DNA of 64,000 nucleotides from Candidatus Cottocaccamicrobium excrementipullorum (GTDB lineage Bacteria; Bacillota; Clostridia; Lachnospirales; Lachnospiraceae), in NCBI GenBank assembly GCA_018713255.1, contig DVFL01000039.1, positions 32,521-96,520 on the forward strand, given 5' to 3'. Shown piece by piece: positions 26,402 through 35,126 of this stretch; the first letter of the stretch is position 1, and every line of letters begins with the position of its first letter. The notes beneath the pieces are model-generated. The model was not told where the DNA came from and did not search any database. It was given only the letters and a program-made list of their open reading frames with translations. The translations under genes and the position numbers were made by a program.

Positions 26402-28306
26402 TTATCCAGCGATGGCATTTCCCGTATAAAGCTGGTAATACTTTCCTTTCTCCTCAATCAGCTGATCATGGGTTCCCCGCTCAATAATCCGTCCATGCTC
26501 CAGAACCATAATGCAGTCGGAATTCTGCACCGTCGAAAGCCGGTGGGCAATTACAAAGGTAGTCCGCCCTTTCATCAGACGGTCCATTCCCTGCTGTACC
26601 AGCATTTCCGTCCGGGTATCAATCGAGGAGGTGGCCTCATCCAGAATCAGCACCGGCGGATCAGCCACTGCCGCCCGGGCAATCGCCAAAAGCTGTCTCT
26701 GCCCCTGACTTAAGTTGGATCCGTCTCCGGTCAGCATGGTATTATACCCTTCCGGAAGATGCTTAATAAAACCGTGGGCATTGGCCAGCTTAGCGGCAGC
26801 AATGCATTCTTCATCTGTAGCATCCAAACGGCCATAACGAATGTTTTCCATTACTGTGCCGGTAAAAAGGTGGGTGTCCTGAAGCACCATTCCCAGAGAC
26901 CGGCGCAGGTCTGCTTTTTTAATTTTATTAATGTTGATGCCGTCATAACGAATTTTTCCGTCCTGAATATCATAGAACCGGTTGATCAAGTTGGTAATGG
27001 TGGTCTTTCCCGCTCCAGTGCTTCCTACAAAAGCGATCTTCTGCCCTGGAGTGGCGTACATCTTAATATGATGAAGAACAATTTTCTCCGGCGTATAACC
27101 GAAATCCACATCATCAAAGGTCACGTCACCTTCCAGCTTTGTATACGTAATGGTGCCGTCCGCCTGATGAGGATGCTTCCAGGCCCAAACCCCGGTTCTT
27201 TCTGCTGTCTCCGTCAGAGAACCATCTGGGAGCACCTTCGCATTTACCAGCTCCACATATCCATTGTCCGTTTCCGGCTTTTCATCCATCAGACGGAAAA
27301 TACGCTCTGCTCCAGCCATTGCCATCACAATGCTGTTCATCTGCTGGCTGATCTGGGTAACCGGCTGGGTAAAGCTTTTGCTCAGCATTAAAAACGATAC
27401 CAAAGTTCCCAGAGTCAGGCCAAAGTTTCCGCTTAAGGAGAGCACAGCGCCGATCGCCGCGCAAAGCACGTAGCTGATATTGCCGATGTTTGCATTAACC
27501 GGCATCATAATATTCGCAAACTTATTTGCATTGTAGGCCCACACCCTTAGATCTTCATTCAGTTTTTTAAACTGCTCCAGGCTTTTTTCTTCATGGCAGA
27601 AAACTTTAACCACCTTCTGCCCTTCCATCATTTCTTCGATATATCCGTTTACCGTTCCCAAGGATTTCTGCTGCCGGGAAAAGTACGCTCCCGATTTTCC
27701 GCCGATTTTCGATGCGGCAAAAGCCATCACCGCCACCATGATCAGTGAAATCACCGTCAAAGGAACGCTCAAAATGAACATGCTCACCACGGTAGTGGCC
27801 ATAGTAATCACAGAATTGATCACCTGCGGAATGCTCTGGCTCATCAGCTGCCTTAAGGTATCCACATCATTAGTATAAACAGACATAATATCGCCGTGGG
27901 CATGAGTATCAAAATATTTAATGGGAAGGGATTCCATGTGGGAAAACAGCTGATCCCTCAGTTTTTTCATAGTTCCCTGGCTTACGTTTACCATGATTCG
28001 GTTATAGCCGTAGGCACAAATCATGCCGGCCAAATAAATCAGCGCCAGTTTTCCAAGAGCATGGGCCAAAGGGCCAAAATCCGGCTGTGCGGTCTGCGTT
28101 AAGGGAAGAATATAATCGTCAATCAGATTCTGCATGAACAAAGTTCCCCTTCTGGTGGCCAGCGCCATTCCGAAAATGCAGGCTACCACCACCGCAAAAG
28201 ACCATTTATAGCTGCCGATCATGTAGCTCAGAACTCTCCCCAGAGTTTTTCCCATTTCCCTGGTGCTCATTCGTTTTCTTTTATTCGTTCCGTCCTGTCT
28301 TTCCAT
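26402..28306 (-). CDS. Heterodimeric ABC exporter, catalytically complete half
   Basis: A 634-residue half-transporter: six membrane spans in the first ~330 residues and an ATPase domain with Walker A GSTGAGKTT, signature LSQGQRQLL and Walker B PVLILDEATSSID, with the usual catalytic Glu. A ~40-residue insertion (KVLPDGSLTETAERTGVWAW) sits between the domains. With the 580-residue partner it should form a BmrCD/LmrCD-like multidrug or lipid exporter. The second gene of the marR-ABC-ABC unit; a copy of the 109-bp repeat lies between the two ABC genes. The ribosome binding site at 28306 is weak, so a start at 28270 is possible. Confidence 0.93.
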   Translation of the reverse strand: MERQDGTNKRKRMSTREMGKTLGRVLSYMIGSYKWSFAVVVACIFGMALATRRGTLFMQNLIDDYILPLTQTAQPDFGPLAHALGKLALIYLAGMICAYGYNRIMVNVSQGTMKKLRDQLFSHMESLPIKYFDTHAHGDIMSVYTNDVDTLRQLMSQSIPQVINSVITMATTVVSMFILSVPLTVISLIMVAVMAFAASKIGGKSGAYFSRQQKSLGTVNGYIEEMMEGQKVVKVFCHEEKSLEQFKKLNEDLRVWAYNANKFANIMMPVNANIGNISYVLCAAIGAVLSLSGNFGLTLGTLVSFLMLSKSFTQPVTQISQQMNSIVMAMAGAERIFRLMDEKPETDNGYVELVNAKVLPDGSLTETAERTGVWAWKHPHQADGTITYTKLEGDVTFDDVDFGYTPEKIVLHHIKMYATPGQKIAFVGSTGAGKTTITNLINRFYDIQDGKIRYDGININKIKKADLRRSLGMVLQDTHLFTGTVMENIRYGRLDATDEECIAAAKLANAHGFIKHLPEGYNTMLTGDGSNLSQGQRQLLAIARAAVADPPVLILDEATSSIDTRTEMLVQQGMDRLMKGRTTFVIAHRLSTVQNSDCIMVLEHGRIIERGTHDQLIEEKGKYYQLYTGNAIAG

Positions 28307-28324
28307 TGTTATTCTACACCGTCC

Positions 28325-28434
28325 TTTACTGTGAAAGTTTGCCGCCGATTAGACGGCCTCAATTCAGGGGTGCCAAATGCGCCTCCAGATGTTTACAGAA
28401 CAGCTGGTACATCAGCTGCCGGCGCATGCTGGCT
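28325..28434. repeat. Interspersed ~109-bp repeat, copy A (single, diverged)
   Basis: Contains the shared landmarks of the repeat family: TTTACTGTGAAAG, a GCCGCC...GGC element, ATTCAGGGGTGCCAAATGCG and CAGCTGCCGGCGCATG. It lies between the two ABC exporter genes in the same orientation as the other copies. Confidence 0.85.
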
Positions 28435-28447
28435 CTCTTTCCCCTCC

Positions 28448-30190
28448 TTATGAAGGCTGATCAAAATCGCCGCCGCCTTTCTGCTGGGTCTCATAAATTT
28501 CCTGATAAATCTGATTGGTCTTCAGCAGATTTTCATGGGTGTCAAATCCGTTAATCCGCCCATCCTCCAGTACCATAATCCTGTCTGCATCTTTCACGCT
28601 GGAAATCCGCTGGGCAATAATGATCTTTGTGGTGCCGGGAATTTTCTCCCGGAAAGCTTCCCGGATTTTTGCATCAGTAGCTGTATCTACCGCACTGGTG
28701 GAATCGTCCAGAATCAGAACCTTCGGCTTCTTCAACAGTGCTCTGGCAATACAGAGCCGCTGTTTTTGTCCGCCTGACACATTGGTGCCTCCCTGCTCAA
28801 TCCAAGTATTATATCCATCGGGGAAACTGTCAATAAATTCGTCTGCACAAGCCTGACGGCAGGCCTCGCGGCATTCCTCTTCCGTGGCATCCTCCTTGCC
28901 CCACCTTAAGTTATCCAGAATCGTTCCGGAAAACAGCACGTTCTTCTGAAGAACTACAGCCACCTGGTTTCGGAGAGCTTCCATGTCATAAGTACGCACA
29001 TCTCGTCCTCCTACCATAACCTGCCCTTTGTCCACATCATAAAGACGGCTGATAAGATTTACCAGACTGGATTTTCCGCTTCCTGTGCCGCCGATAATGC
29101 CAATCGTTTCTCCAGCATCCACATGGAAATCAATATCATGAAGAACTTCCTCTCCGCTGCCGTGTTTATAGGAAAATTCCACATGATTAAAGTCGATTCT
29201 TCCATCTGGAATTTCCATCACCGGCTGCTTAGGATTAACAAGATCAGCCTTCTCCTCCAGCACCTCTGAAATTCTGACGCAGCTGGCGGCGCTCATGGTA
29301 ATCATCACAAACACCATGGAAAGCATCATCAAAGACATCATCATGCTCATCACATAACTGAATAAGGAGGTCAGCTCTCCTGTCGTTAAGTCTCCTACCA
29401 CAATAAACTGGGCTCCGAACCAGGACAGAGCAATCATACATCCGTAAATCACCAGCATCATCACTGGATTATTGAAGGCAAGACGGCTTTCTGCCTTCAC
29501 CGACAAGTCGTAAAGCATGCCGGCAGCCTTTTGAAATTTGTTGACTTCAAAATCTTCCCGGACAAACGCCTTGACCACTCGAATAGCCGTTACATTTTCC
29601 TGGACTTCGCCGTTTAAATCATCATAGCGGCTGAATACCTGCTTGAAAATCACAGTGGTTTTGCTCATAATCAGGTACAATGCCAAGGCCAGAATCACCA
29701 TGGCAACCAAAAAAATCATACTGAGTTTTGCATTAATAAAAAAGCACATAACCATACTTAAAATCAGCATCAACGGCGCTCTTGAAGCAATTCTGAGAAT
29801 CATCTGCGCTGCATTCTGCACATTCGTTACATCTGTGGTCATACGGGTTACCAGGCCCGCCGTGCTGAATTTATCAATATTGGAAAATGAAAATTTTTGA
29901 ATATTTTCATACATGGATTCCCGCAGGTTGCTGGCAAAACCAGAAGAAGCTTCTGCCGCGTTCTTTCCTGCCATTACTCCCGATATCAGGCTGAGAAACG
30001 CCATAATCAGCATGATTCCGCCATAAAGATAAATCTTCTGCAGATTTCCCGCCTCAATTCCTTCATCAATGATTTTAGCCGTAATAAAGGGAATTAAAAG
30101 CTCCAAAAGAGCCTCCAAACCGGTAAAAACCGGCGTCAGTACAGCAGCCCTTGTATACTGCTTAAACTGTGATAATAAAATCTTTATCAT
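28448..30190 (-). CDS. Heterodimeric ABC exporter, degenerate-site half
   Basis: A 580-residue half-transporter with six membrane spans (FITAKIIDEGIEAGNL near the start) and an ATPase domain with Walker A GGTGSGKSS, signature VSGGQKQRL and Walker B KVLILDDSTSAVD. The catalytic Glu after Walker B is Asp, as in the non-canonical half of heterodimeric exporters such as BmrC. That pairs well with the full-length partner downstream. Its ATG overlaps the MarR gene stop by 4 bp (30187-30190), so the regulator and transporter are translationally coupled. Confidence 0.94.
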   Translation of the reverse strand: MIKILLSQFKQYTRAAVLTPVFTGLEALLELLIPFITAKIIDEGIEAGNLQKIYLYGGIMLIMAFLSLISGVMAGKNAAEASSGFASNLRESMYENIQKFSFSNIDKFSTAGLVTRMTTDVTNVQNAAQMILRIASRAPLMLILSMVMCFFINAKLSMIFLVAMVILALALYLIMSKTTVIFKQVFSRYDDLNGEVQENVTAIRVVKAFVREDFEVNKFQKAAGMLYDLSVKAESRLAFNNPVMMLVIYGCMIALSWFGAQFIVVGDLTTGELTSLFSYVMSMMMSLMMLSMVFVMITMSAASCVRISEVLEEKADLVNPKQPVMEIPDGRIDFNHVEFSYKHGSGEEVLHDIDFHVDAGETIGIIGGTGSGKSSLVNLISRLYDVDKGQVMVGGRDVRTYDMEALRNQVAVVLQKNVLFSGTILDNLRWGKEDATEEECREACRQACADEFIDSFPDGYNTWIEQGGTNVSGGQKQRLCIARALLKKPKVLILDDSTSAVDTATDAKIREAFREKIPGTTKIIIAQRISSVKDADRIMVLEDGRINGFDTHENLLKTNQIYQEIYETQQKGGGDFDQPS

Positions 30191-30636
30191 GCTTTTATCC
30201 TCCTGCTCCGATCAGTATTTATATTCATTCGCATCGTTTCCAGCCCCTTTCGAATAATTTCTATCTCTCCAGGTTCAATTCCTCTGCAGAGTACTTCTTC
30301 AATCTGCATCTGATAAGCTGTAATTTGGGGGGCAAGGGCATAAGCCTTCGGCGTAAGCCGAATCCGCTTTCTGCGCTCATCCTCTGAAGTTTCCTCCATG
30401 GTCAAATACTCTTTCTGCTTCAGCCCTTTTAATACACTGGATACCGTAGCCTTGGACACTCCAGTTTCTTTTTGAATATGGGAGGCAAAAAATTCGTCTT
30501 TTCCGCTGGAGATCAAATAACCCAGCATAAAACTTTGGGCCGGAGTAATATCCTCTGCAATTCTTCTGCTGTTTTCAAGATCACGCAGACGAATACTCAC
30601 TTCCTTGATTAAGCAGGTAATGGTCTCCTCATCCAT
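30187..30636 (-). CDS. MarR-family transcriptional regulator
   Basis: A 149-residue winged-helix protein: LTPAQSF-like ITPAQSFMLGYLI, recognition helix VSKATVSSVLKGLKQKEYL and the wing EETSEDERRKRIRLT are standard for MarR. It is the first gene of the exporter operon and, by family precedent, represses it until a ligand binds. Start at 30636, with AGAGGAG about 10 nt upstream. A candidate operator, an imperfect inverted repeat, lies just upstream. Confidence 0.93.
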   Translation of the reverse strand: MDEETITCLIKEVSIRLRDLENSRRIAEDITPAQSFMLGYLISSGKDEFFASHIQKETGVSKATVSSVLKGLKQKEYLTMEETSEDERRKRIRLTPKAYALAPQITAYQMQIEEVLCRGIEPGEIEIIRKGLETMRMNINTDRSRRIKA

Positions 30637-30658
30637 TCAAGTCACGCTCCTCTCTTAA

Positions 30659-30677
30659 AACTAGTTCGGTACTAATT
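30659..30677. promoter_or_regulatory. Candidate MarR operator
   Basis: AACTAG-N7-CTAATT, an inverted repeat with one mismatch, 23 bp upstream of the marR-type gene and between it and the divergent LysR gene. Assignment rests on position only. Confidence 0.4.
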
Positions 30678-30792
30678 GTTTTGCAGGCTTACAAATTTTA
30701 ATTATAAACATTTGACCTTGAATGTGAATTCAAAAAATGTTATTATCAATAAATATAATTTATTAATTCCGGGAATCAGGAGGAAGACTTCC

Positions 30793-31701
30793 ATGAATAC
30801 CTTTCAGTTAGACTGTTTTATCGCCGTAGCTGATACCTTGAATTTTGCCCGGGCTGCAGAACGGCTTGGCATTACTCAGCCCGCTGTCACTCACCAGATC
30901 CAGACCTTGGAAAATGAGCTGGATATCAAACTTTTCGCCCGCAGCACCCGAAGCGTAAAACTTACCCCCGAGGGCGTGCTCTTTTTAAATGACGCCAGGG
31001 AAATCCTGACCATCTCCATGAGAGCCAAACGCCGTTTCAAAAATCCAGATATCCAAAATATTCAGAAATTTGCCCTGGGATTTCAGAATCCCCTCTACCT
31101 TCTTCCTTTTTCCGATGTATTTTCCAGGCTTAAAGAAGAATTTCCCGCCCTGCATCCTCGATTCGATCAGGGAATTTTATCTTATCTGCATCAGATGCTG
31201 GAAGATGAAATGATTGACGGCATTATCGGCTTTCAGGAACCTTTTTCGAAAAAATATAACGTCCCATTCCGTGAACTGCAAAAGGTGTCCGTCCTATGTG
31301 TCTGCCGGGCCGACCATCCCTTTGCGGACCGCCAGTTCGTATCCCTTTCTGATCTGGCTTCTGAAAAACTGGTGCTCACCGAGCTTCCTCGGCTCCCCAG
31401 CGTCATTGTGGAACTTCAGCGCGAGCTCCTGATCAATCGGGATGTGTCGGACATTTATATTTCACCGTCTCATGAAACCAGCCTTTTCCTCACGGGAATC
31501 GGCTTCGGTATTTCCTTCATTCCTGATCTTGGGATACCTCCCTGCAAGAATCTAGCTTACCTTCCTCTGGAAGGATGGAAAAAGCTTTCTCTGGGAATTT
31601 ATTACAAAAATCGTCCGAAGTCTTCTCCCATTGACCGTTTTATCAAAATCGCCAGGGAAATTCACAAGACCGACGGCAACATCACAGGAGGACATGTATG
31701 A
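30793..31701 (+). CDS. LysR-family transcriptional regulator
   Basis: A 302-residue LysR protein. The N-terminal helix-turn-helix (FQLDCFIAVADTLNFARAAE, TQPAVTHQIQTLENEL) is followed by the ligand-binding domain. The start at 30793 is chosen because AGGAGGAAG lies upstream and the family begins MNTFQLDCF; the longer frame from 30676 covers the promoter. The next gene, an EamA transporter, overlaps its stop by 4 bp, an arrangement that suggests the regulator controls or co-expresses the exporter. Confidence 0.93.
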   Translation: MNTFQLDCFIAVADTLNFARAAERLGITQPAVTHQIQTLENELDIKLFARSTRSVKLTPEGVLFLNDAREILTISMRAKRRFKNPDIQNIQKFALGFQNPLYLLPFSDVFSRLKEEFPALHPRFDQGILSYLHQMLEDEMIDGIIGFQEPFSKKYNVPFRELQKVSVLCVCRADHPFADRQFVSLSDLASEKLVLTELPRLPSVIVELQRELLINRDVSDIYISPSHETSLFLTGIGFGISFIPDLGIPPCKNLAYLPLEGWKKLSLGIYYKNRPKSSPIDRFIKIAREIHKTDGNITGGHV

Positions 31702-32579
31702 ACACACAACAAAATCGGGGGAACCACCGGGCCCAGGCCATGCTGATTCTTTCTATGGCCATTTTCGGAACCCTTGGATTATTTACCCGAAACATCGAAG
31801 TATCCTCAGGAGAATTAGCCTTATATCGGGCAGTGCTGGCTGCCCTGCTGATTCTGATTTATCTGACCATTACCAGACAGCCCATCCCTTTTTCTTCCAT
31901 CAAAAAAGAAACGCCCCTCCTTCTGGCCTCCGGCGTCGCCATGGGCATCAACTGGATTCTTCTCTTTGAAGCCTACCGCTACACGACTATCTCGGTAGCC
32001 ACATTAAGCTATTATTTTGCCCCGGTGATCGTTACTGCAGCCTGCCCTTTTCTTTTTCATGAACGACTTACGAAAAAGCAGCTCGTCTGCTTTTGCATGT
32101 CTACCATTGGACTGTTTATGATTATCGGCGCCGGAACAGGCGCCGGCGGCAGCCAAGACCTTATGGGCATCTTCTGTGGACTGGGCGCCGCAGTATTTTA
32201 TGCCGCTGTTATCTTGCTGAACAAATTCATTAAAAACGTAACCGGCATTCACCGAACTTTGCTGCAGTTTTTTGCCGCCATTCTTATTCTGATTCCTTAT
32301 GTGGCCTTTACCGGCGGAACTCACCTGGCGGCTTTAAGCAGTATTGGACTGATCTGCCTGCTGATTGTAGGACTGATTCATACCGGAGTGACCTACTGCC
32401 TGTATTTTTCCGCCCTGAAGGATCTTCCAGGACAAGAAGCGGCAATCTTAAGCTACATCGATCCCTTAGTGGCCGCTCTGATTTCCGTGACCTTGTTAGG
32501 AGAAACCATGACGATTCTTCAGATCGTAGGAGGAACTTTTATTTTGGGATTTACGCTATGGAATGAAATGGACGGATAA
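31698..32579 (+). CDS. EamA/DMT family transporter
   Basis: A 293-residue membrane protein with ten predicted spans in two EamA repeats (first TLGLFTRNIEVSSGELALYR; second from about residue 150, GLGAAVFYAAVILLNKF). The C-terminal EamA signature is visible in YIDPLVAALISVTLLGE. The family exports amino acids or other small metabolites. Coupled to the LysR gene through an ATGA overlap and followed by a strong terminator. Substrate unknown. Confidence 0.92.
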   Translation: MNTQQNRGNHRAQAMLILSMAIFGTLGLFTRNIEVSSGELALYRAVLAALLILIYLTITRQPIPFSSIKKETPLLLASGVAMGINWILLFEAYRYTTISVATLSYYFAPVIVTAACPFLFHERLTKKQLVCFCMSTIGLFMIIGAGTGAGGSQDLMGIFCGLGAAVFYAAVILLNKFIKNVTGIHRTLLQFFAAILILIPYVAFTGGTHLAALSSIGLICLLIVGLIHTGVTYCLYFSALKDLPGQEAAILSYIDPLVAALISVTLLGETMTILQIVGGTFILGFTLWNEMDG

Positions 32580-32590
32580 CCCCATTCTCA

Positions 32591-32637
32591 AAAAAAAGGA
32601 TGCTGCAAAACTGAAATTTCCCAGTTTTGCAGCATCC
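32591..32637. terminator. Bidirectional terminator between EamA and bacteriohemerythrin genes
   Basis: Perfect 16-bp arms GGATGCTGCAAAACTG (32598-32613) and complement (32622-32637); T run after it on the minus strand and TTATCTTG on the plus strand. Confidence 0.9.
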
Positions 32638-32668
32638 TTATCTTGTTAATGCCCTTCCTCTCAGCAGC

Positions 32669-33091
32669 TTACAGTCTCTGCTCATTCTCTCTCATAAATA
32701 CATACTCTGCCACAGAGCGGTCAAAGGTTTTAATGTGATAAAGCAGCCAGTCTGCCACATTCTTTTCTACCTGACGGACAAATTCCTCTGTAGGGCCTTC
32801 CTGCTCCTCCAGCATTTCATGAAGCTCATGAACAGTCTGCTCCAGTTCTTTATGCTTTTCCTTATGCTCTTTGATTCCTGGATACCCCACCTTTTCCTGA
32901 AGCTCTTCCTCTGCCCGGAAATGGAATTCTGTATAATCTGCCAGATAATTTAACATCTTTACCGCGGCTCTCCGATCAGGATTTTCTGAGCAGCTTTCAA
33001 TCAGCTGGTTAATCCGATCAATCAGTTCTCTGTGCTGAGAATCAATCAACTCGTTTCCTGTAATTAAACTATCATCAAATTCTGCGTACAT
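32669..33091 (-). CDS. Bacteriohemerythrin
   Basis: A 140-residue four-helix protein with the di-iron ligand set of hemerythrin: His20 in SQHRELIDR, His/Glu in YTEFHFRAEEEL, HKEKH in the third helix and LLYHIKTFD in the last. It binds oxygen reversibly and may store or sense oxygen in an anaerobe. ATG at 33091 is preferred (GGAGG 8 nt upstream); an in-frame ATG at 33106 has a poorer site. Monocistronic as far as can be seen. Confidence 0.93.
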   Translation of the reverse strand: MYAEFDDSLITGNELIDSQHRELIDRINQLIESCSENPDRRAAVKMLNYLADYTEFHFRAEEELQEKVGYPGIKEHKEKHKELEQTVHELHEMLEEQEGPTEEFVRQVEKNVADWLLYHIKTFDRSVAEYVFMRENEQRL

Positions 33092-33157
33092 ATTCTCTTC
33101 CTCCATTCTTTCCCTTTTCAGGGATACCTTAATTTCTATTGCTTTATCTTAACACAG

Positions 33158-33298
33158 CTATTGCAAAAACGGAAGTCTTTGCTGCTCATATTCCTGATTC
33201 TTCTCCAGGCCGGTTGATTTTCGTTCCATAATCCGCCGGGCAGCCGATTCTTCCACCAGCCTCCTGGACCACTCATCCACATAATACCGGCCGCACAA
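33158..33298 (-). pseudogene. Remnant of an SRAP (YedK/HMCES-type) gene, N-terminal fragment only
   Basis: From TTG at 33298 the minus strand reads MCGRYYVDEWSRRLVEES and then 28 more residues to a TAG. The N-terminus MCGRYY is the hallmark of SRAP proteins, whose Cys2 becomes the catalytic nucleophile that cross-links abasic sites. AAAGGAGGAG lies 8-10 nt upstream, an excellent ribosome binding site. The frame stops after 46 residues, whereas the family is ~200 or more, and no continuation of SRAP motifs (such as PS and the late His) is seen in the ~70 bp before the hemerythrin gene. I read it as a truncated gene; a short functional peptide cannot be excluded. Confidence 0.6.
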
Positions 33299-33325
33299 TG
33301 CTGCGTCTCCTCCTTTCCCATCTCA

Positions 33326-33544
33326 TTACCACTCTCTTCTCAGCTCTTCTTCCTTAATCCCGTAAATTTCCTTAAACTGCTTTAAATCCCGCTCTGTTTT
33401 GATCAGCATAATATCCTGGAATTTTCCTGATCCTGAATCCCGAAATCCTGCCACCTGCTCTCCTGTGCAGATACTGGCGCGGATTACCGGAACCTTTCCT
33501 TCCTGCCTCCACTGAGTCTGAGACGGTTTCTTTTTTCCGAACAT
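33326..33544 (-). CDS. Small conserved hypothetical protein (72 residues)
   Basis: A 72-residue protein starting MFGKKKPSQ with the core PVIRASICTGEQVAGF and a charged C-terminus (KEIYGIKEEELRREW). Similar short proteins are common in Lachnospiraceae genomes, as I recall, without a defined function. No signal peptide or membrane span. It lies between the GH3 lipoprotein gene and the SRAP remnant, 27 bp before the latter, and may form an operon with it. Confidence 0.8.
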   Translation of the reverse strand: MFGKKKPSQTQWRQEGKVPVIRASICTGEQVAGFRDSGSGKFQDIMLIKTERDLKQFKEIYGIKEEELRREW

Positions 33545-33579
33545 TCTCTCACCCCTCTATTTCACAATCCCGGCTTCTC

Positions 33580-34794
33580 TCACTCCTCCAAAGGAATCAG
33601 TCCAAGAGATGCTTTCAGACGAAGAATGCGGAGAACAGACTCATTAATTCTTTCCTCTGAAATCTCCCCTTCTTTCACTGCCTGGATTACTGCAGGTACC
33701 TGAAGCTCAAAATCCGTACAACATAATAGATCATTGCCGGCTTTCACCGCCAGCACTGCCGCCTCCTCATCTCCAGTAAACTGCCGGACGCCTTCCATGG
33801 ACAAATCATCAGTGACAATCACTCCTTGAAATCCCAACTCTTCCCGCAGGATGTGATGAACCTTCTCAGAAAGAGAAGCGGGATACTGGCTGTCCATTGC
33901 CTGAACAATATTATGAGCCGTCAATACTACATCTGCTCCTGCCTGTATTCCTGCCTGAAAAGGCAAAAAATCTGACTGCCAAAAGCTGTCCAAAGGCCTC
34001 GTATCATAAACAATAGCTGTATGGCTGTCCCCGTTATCCCCATATCCAGGGAAATGCTTCAGCACGCTTCCGATGCCGCTTTCTTGCATGGCAGAGACCA
34101 CTGTTTTCACATAATCCGCCGTTTCCTCTCCTCCCTTTCCCAAGGTACGGCTGTACATAAATGACTTAGGGTTTTCCGATACATCACATACCGGTGCAAA
34201 GTTCAGATTAATGCCAAGACTTTTTAACAGCTGCGATTTTTCCAGCGTGTCCTGGCGCACCAGCTCAAGGCCCCCCTGAGCATACAGCTCCTGAGGCGAG
34301 GCAAAGGGCTGATCCCTGTACTGCAGGAAACGACTGATCCGATTTACCGTACCGCCCTCTTCATCAACGCCAATCAACATTGGATAAGATGCCGCTTTCT
34401 GATAAGAAGCGATGGTTTCTGCCGCTTCTTGACTGCTTTTTCCCTCAAAGTCCCGGGCAAACAAAAGGTAGCCGCCAAGGCAGTAGTCTGCCGCAGTCTG
34501 TTCGCCGTTTTCTTGAGGGCACCTGGCAATAAACATCTGTCCCACTTTTTCCTCCAGGGTCATCTGGTCTAAAATCTGTTTAAGCTGGTTGTCTCGCTCC
34601 TCCTGAGGATCTTCCTCCTCTGTAATAATCACAATTTCATCTCCGCCGGCGGCCTCTTCTGTCTTTTCTTCCAGGGTTGTCTCCGTAATATGTTCCACAG
34701 GAGCCCGGCAGCCAGAAAGCCAGGCGCATGTCAATCCCGCCACTATTACTGCCGCCATAATGCCTTTCTTTGCCAATATAGGATTTGCTCTCAT
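33580..34794 (-). CDS. GH3 beta-N-acetylhexosaminidase lipoprotein (NagZ-like)
   Basis: A 404-residue lipoprotein: hydrophobic leader ending LSGC (Cys29 is the lipidation site), an acidic linker, then a GH3 domain. Diagnostic features are KHFPGYGDNGDSHTAI, the His/Asp pair shared by NagZ-type enzymes, and the nucleophile Asp in VTDDLSMEGVRQF. It probably removes N-acetylglucosamine from muropeptides or cell-wall fragments outside the membrane. Start at 34794 with GGAGGGATG upstream. The C-terminal extension of larger GH3 enzymes is absent. Confidence 0.92.
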   Translation of the reverse strand: MRANPILAKKGIMAAVIVAGLTCAWLSGCRAPVEHITETTLEEKTEEAAGGDEIVIITEEEDPQEERDNQLKQILDQMTLEEKVGQMFIARCPQENGEQTAADYCLGGYLLFARDFEGKSSQEAAETIASYQKAASYPMLIGVDEEGGTVNRISRFLQYRDQPFASPQELYAQGGLELVRQDTLEKSQLLKSLGINLNFAPVCDVSENPKSFMYSRTLGKGGEETADYVKTVVSAMQESGIGSVLKHFPGYGDNGDSHTAIVYDTRPLDSFWQSDFLPFQAGIQAGADVVLTAHNIVQAMDSQYPASLSEKVHHILREELGFQGVIVTDDLSMEGVRQFTGDEEAAVLAVKAGNDLLCCTDFELQVPAVIQAVKEGEISEERINESVLRILRLKASLGLIPLEE

Positions 34795-35033
34795 GACATC
34801 CCTCCGCCATTAGTTTTCCCGATTTTTAATTGATCTTGTATGAACATCGATAAAGAACAGAAGATTGCAGCAAAAAAACAAAAAGCCGCAGCCGCCAGAC
34901 CACAGCAAAAGAAATTCTATAAGAACCATTGTCATGCAACCGAAGCTCTCAAAAGATATTCAGATTTTATATGATTATCATAACAACCACAGATGCTAAT
35001 GTCAATCATTCCATGAGGGTGCGTCTGCATCTG
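34795..35033. other. Intergenic region between GH3 lipoprotein and D-serine dehydratase genes
   Basis: The left part must hold the promoter of the GH3 gene, though no clear -35/-10 pair is seen. A 44-codon plus-strand frame at 34840-34974 is described under findings. Otherwise nothing recognisable. Confidence 0.4.
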
Positions 35034-35092
35034 AAAAAAGATTGTCCTACAGCAATCCAAAAGAGCAAAACTTGAACGCCGCAGGACAATCT
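35034..35092 (-). terminator. Terminator of the D-amino-acid operon
   Basis: AGATTGTCCT (35039-35048) pairs with AGGACAATCT (35083-35092); on the minus strand a run of six T follows. It lies 35 bp after the D-serine dehydratase stop. Confidence 0.7.
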
Positions 35093-35126
35093 CGTGTTAG
35101 AATGTCGCTTACATTTCTCCTTGATG

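Noticed and set aside
33136..33321. 61-codon frame between the small hypothetical protein and bacteriohemerythrin genes
   Set aside because: Trp/Gly-rich, unlike a natural protein; the overlapping frame with MCGRYY and a good ribosome binding site is more convincing.
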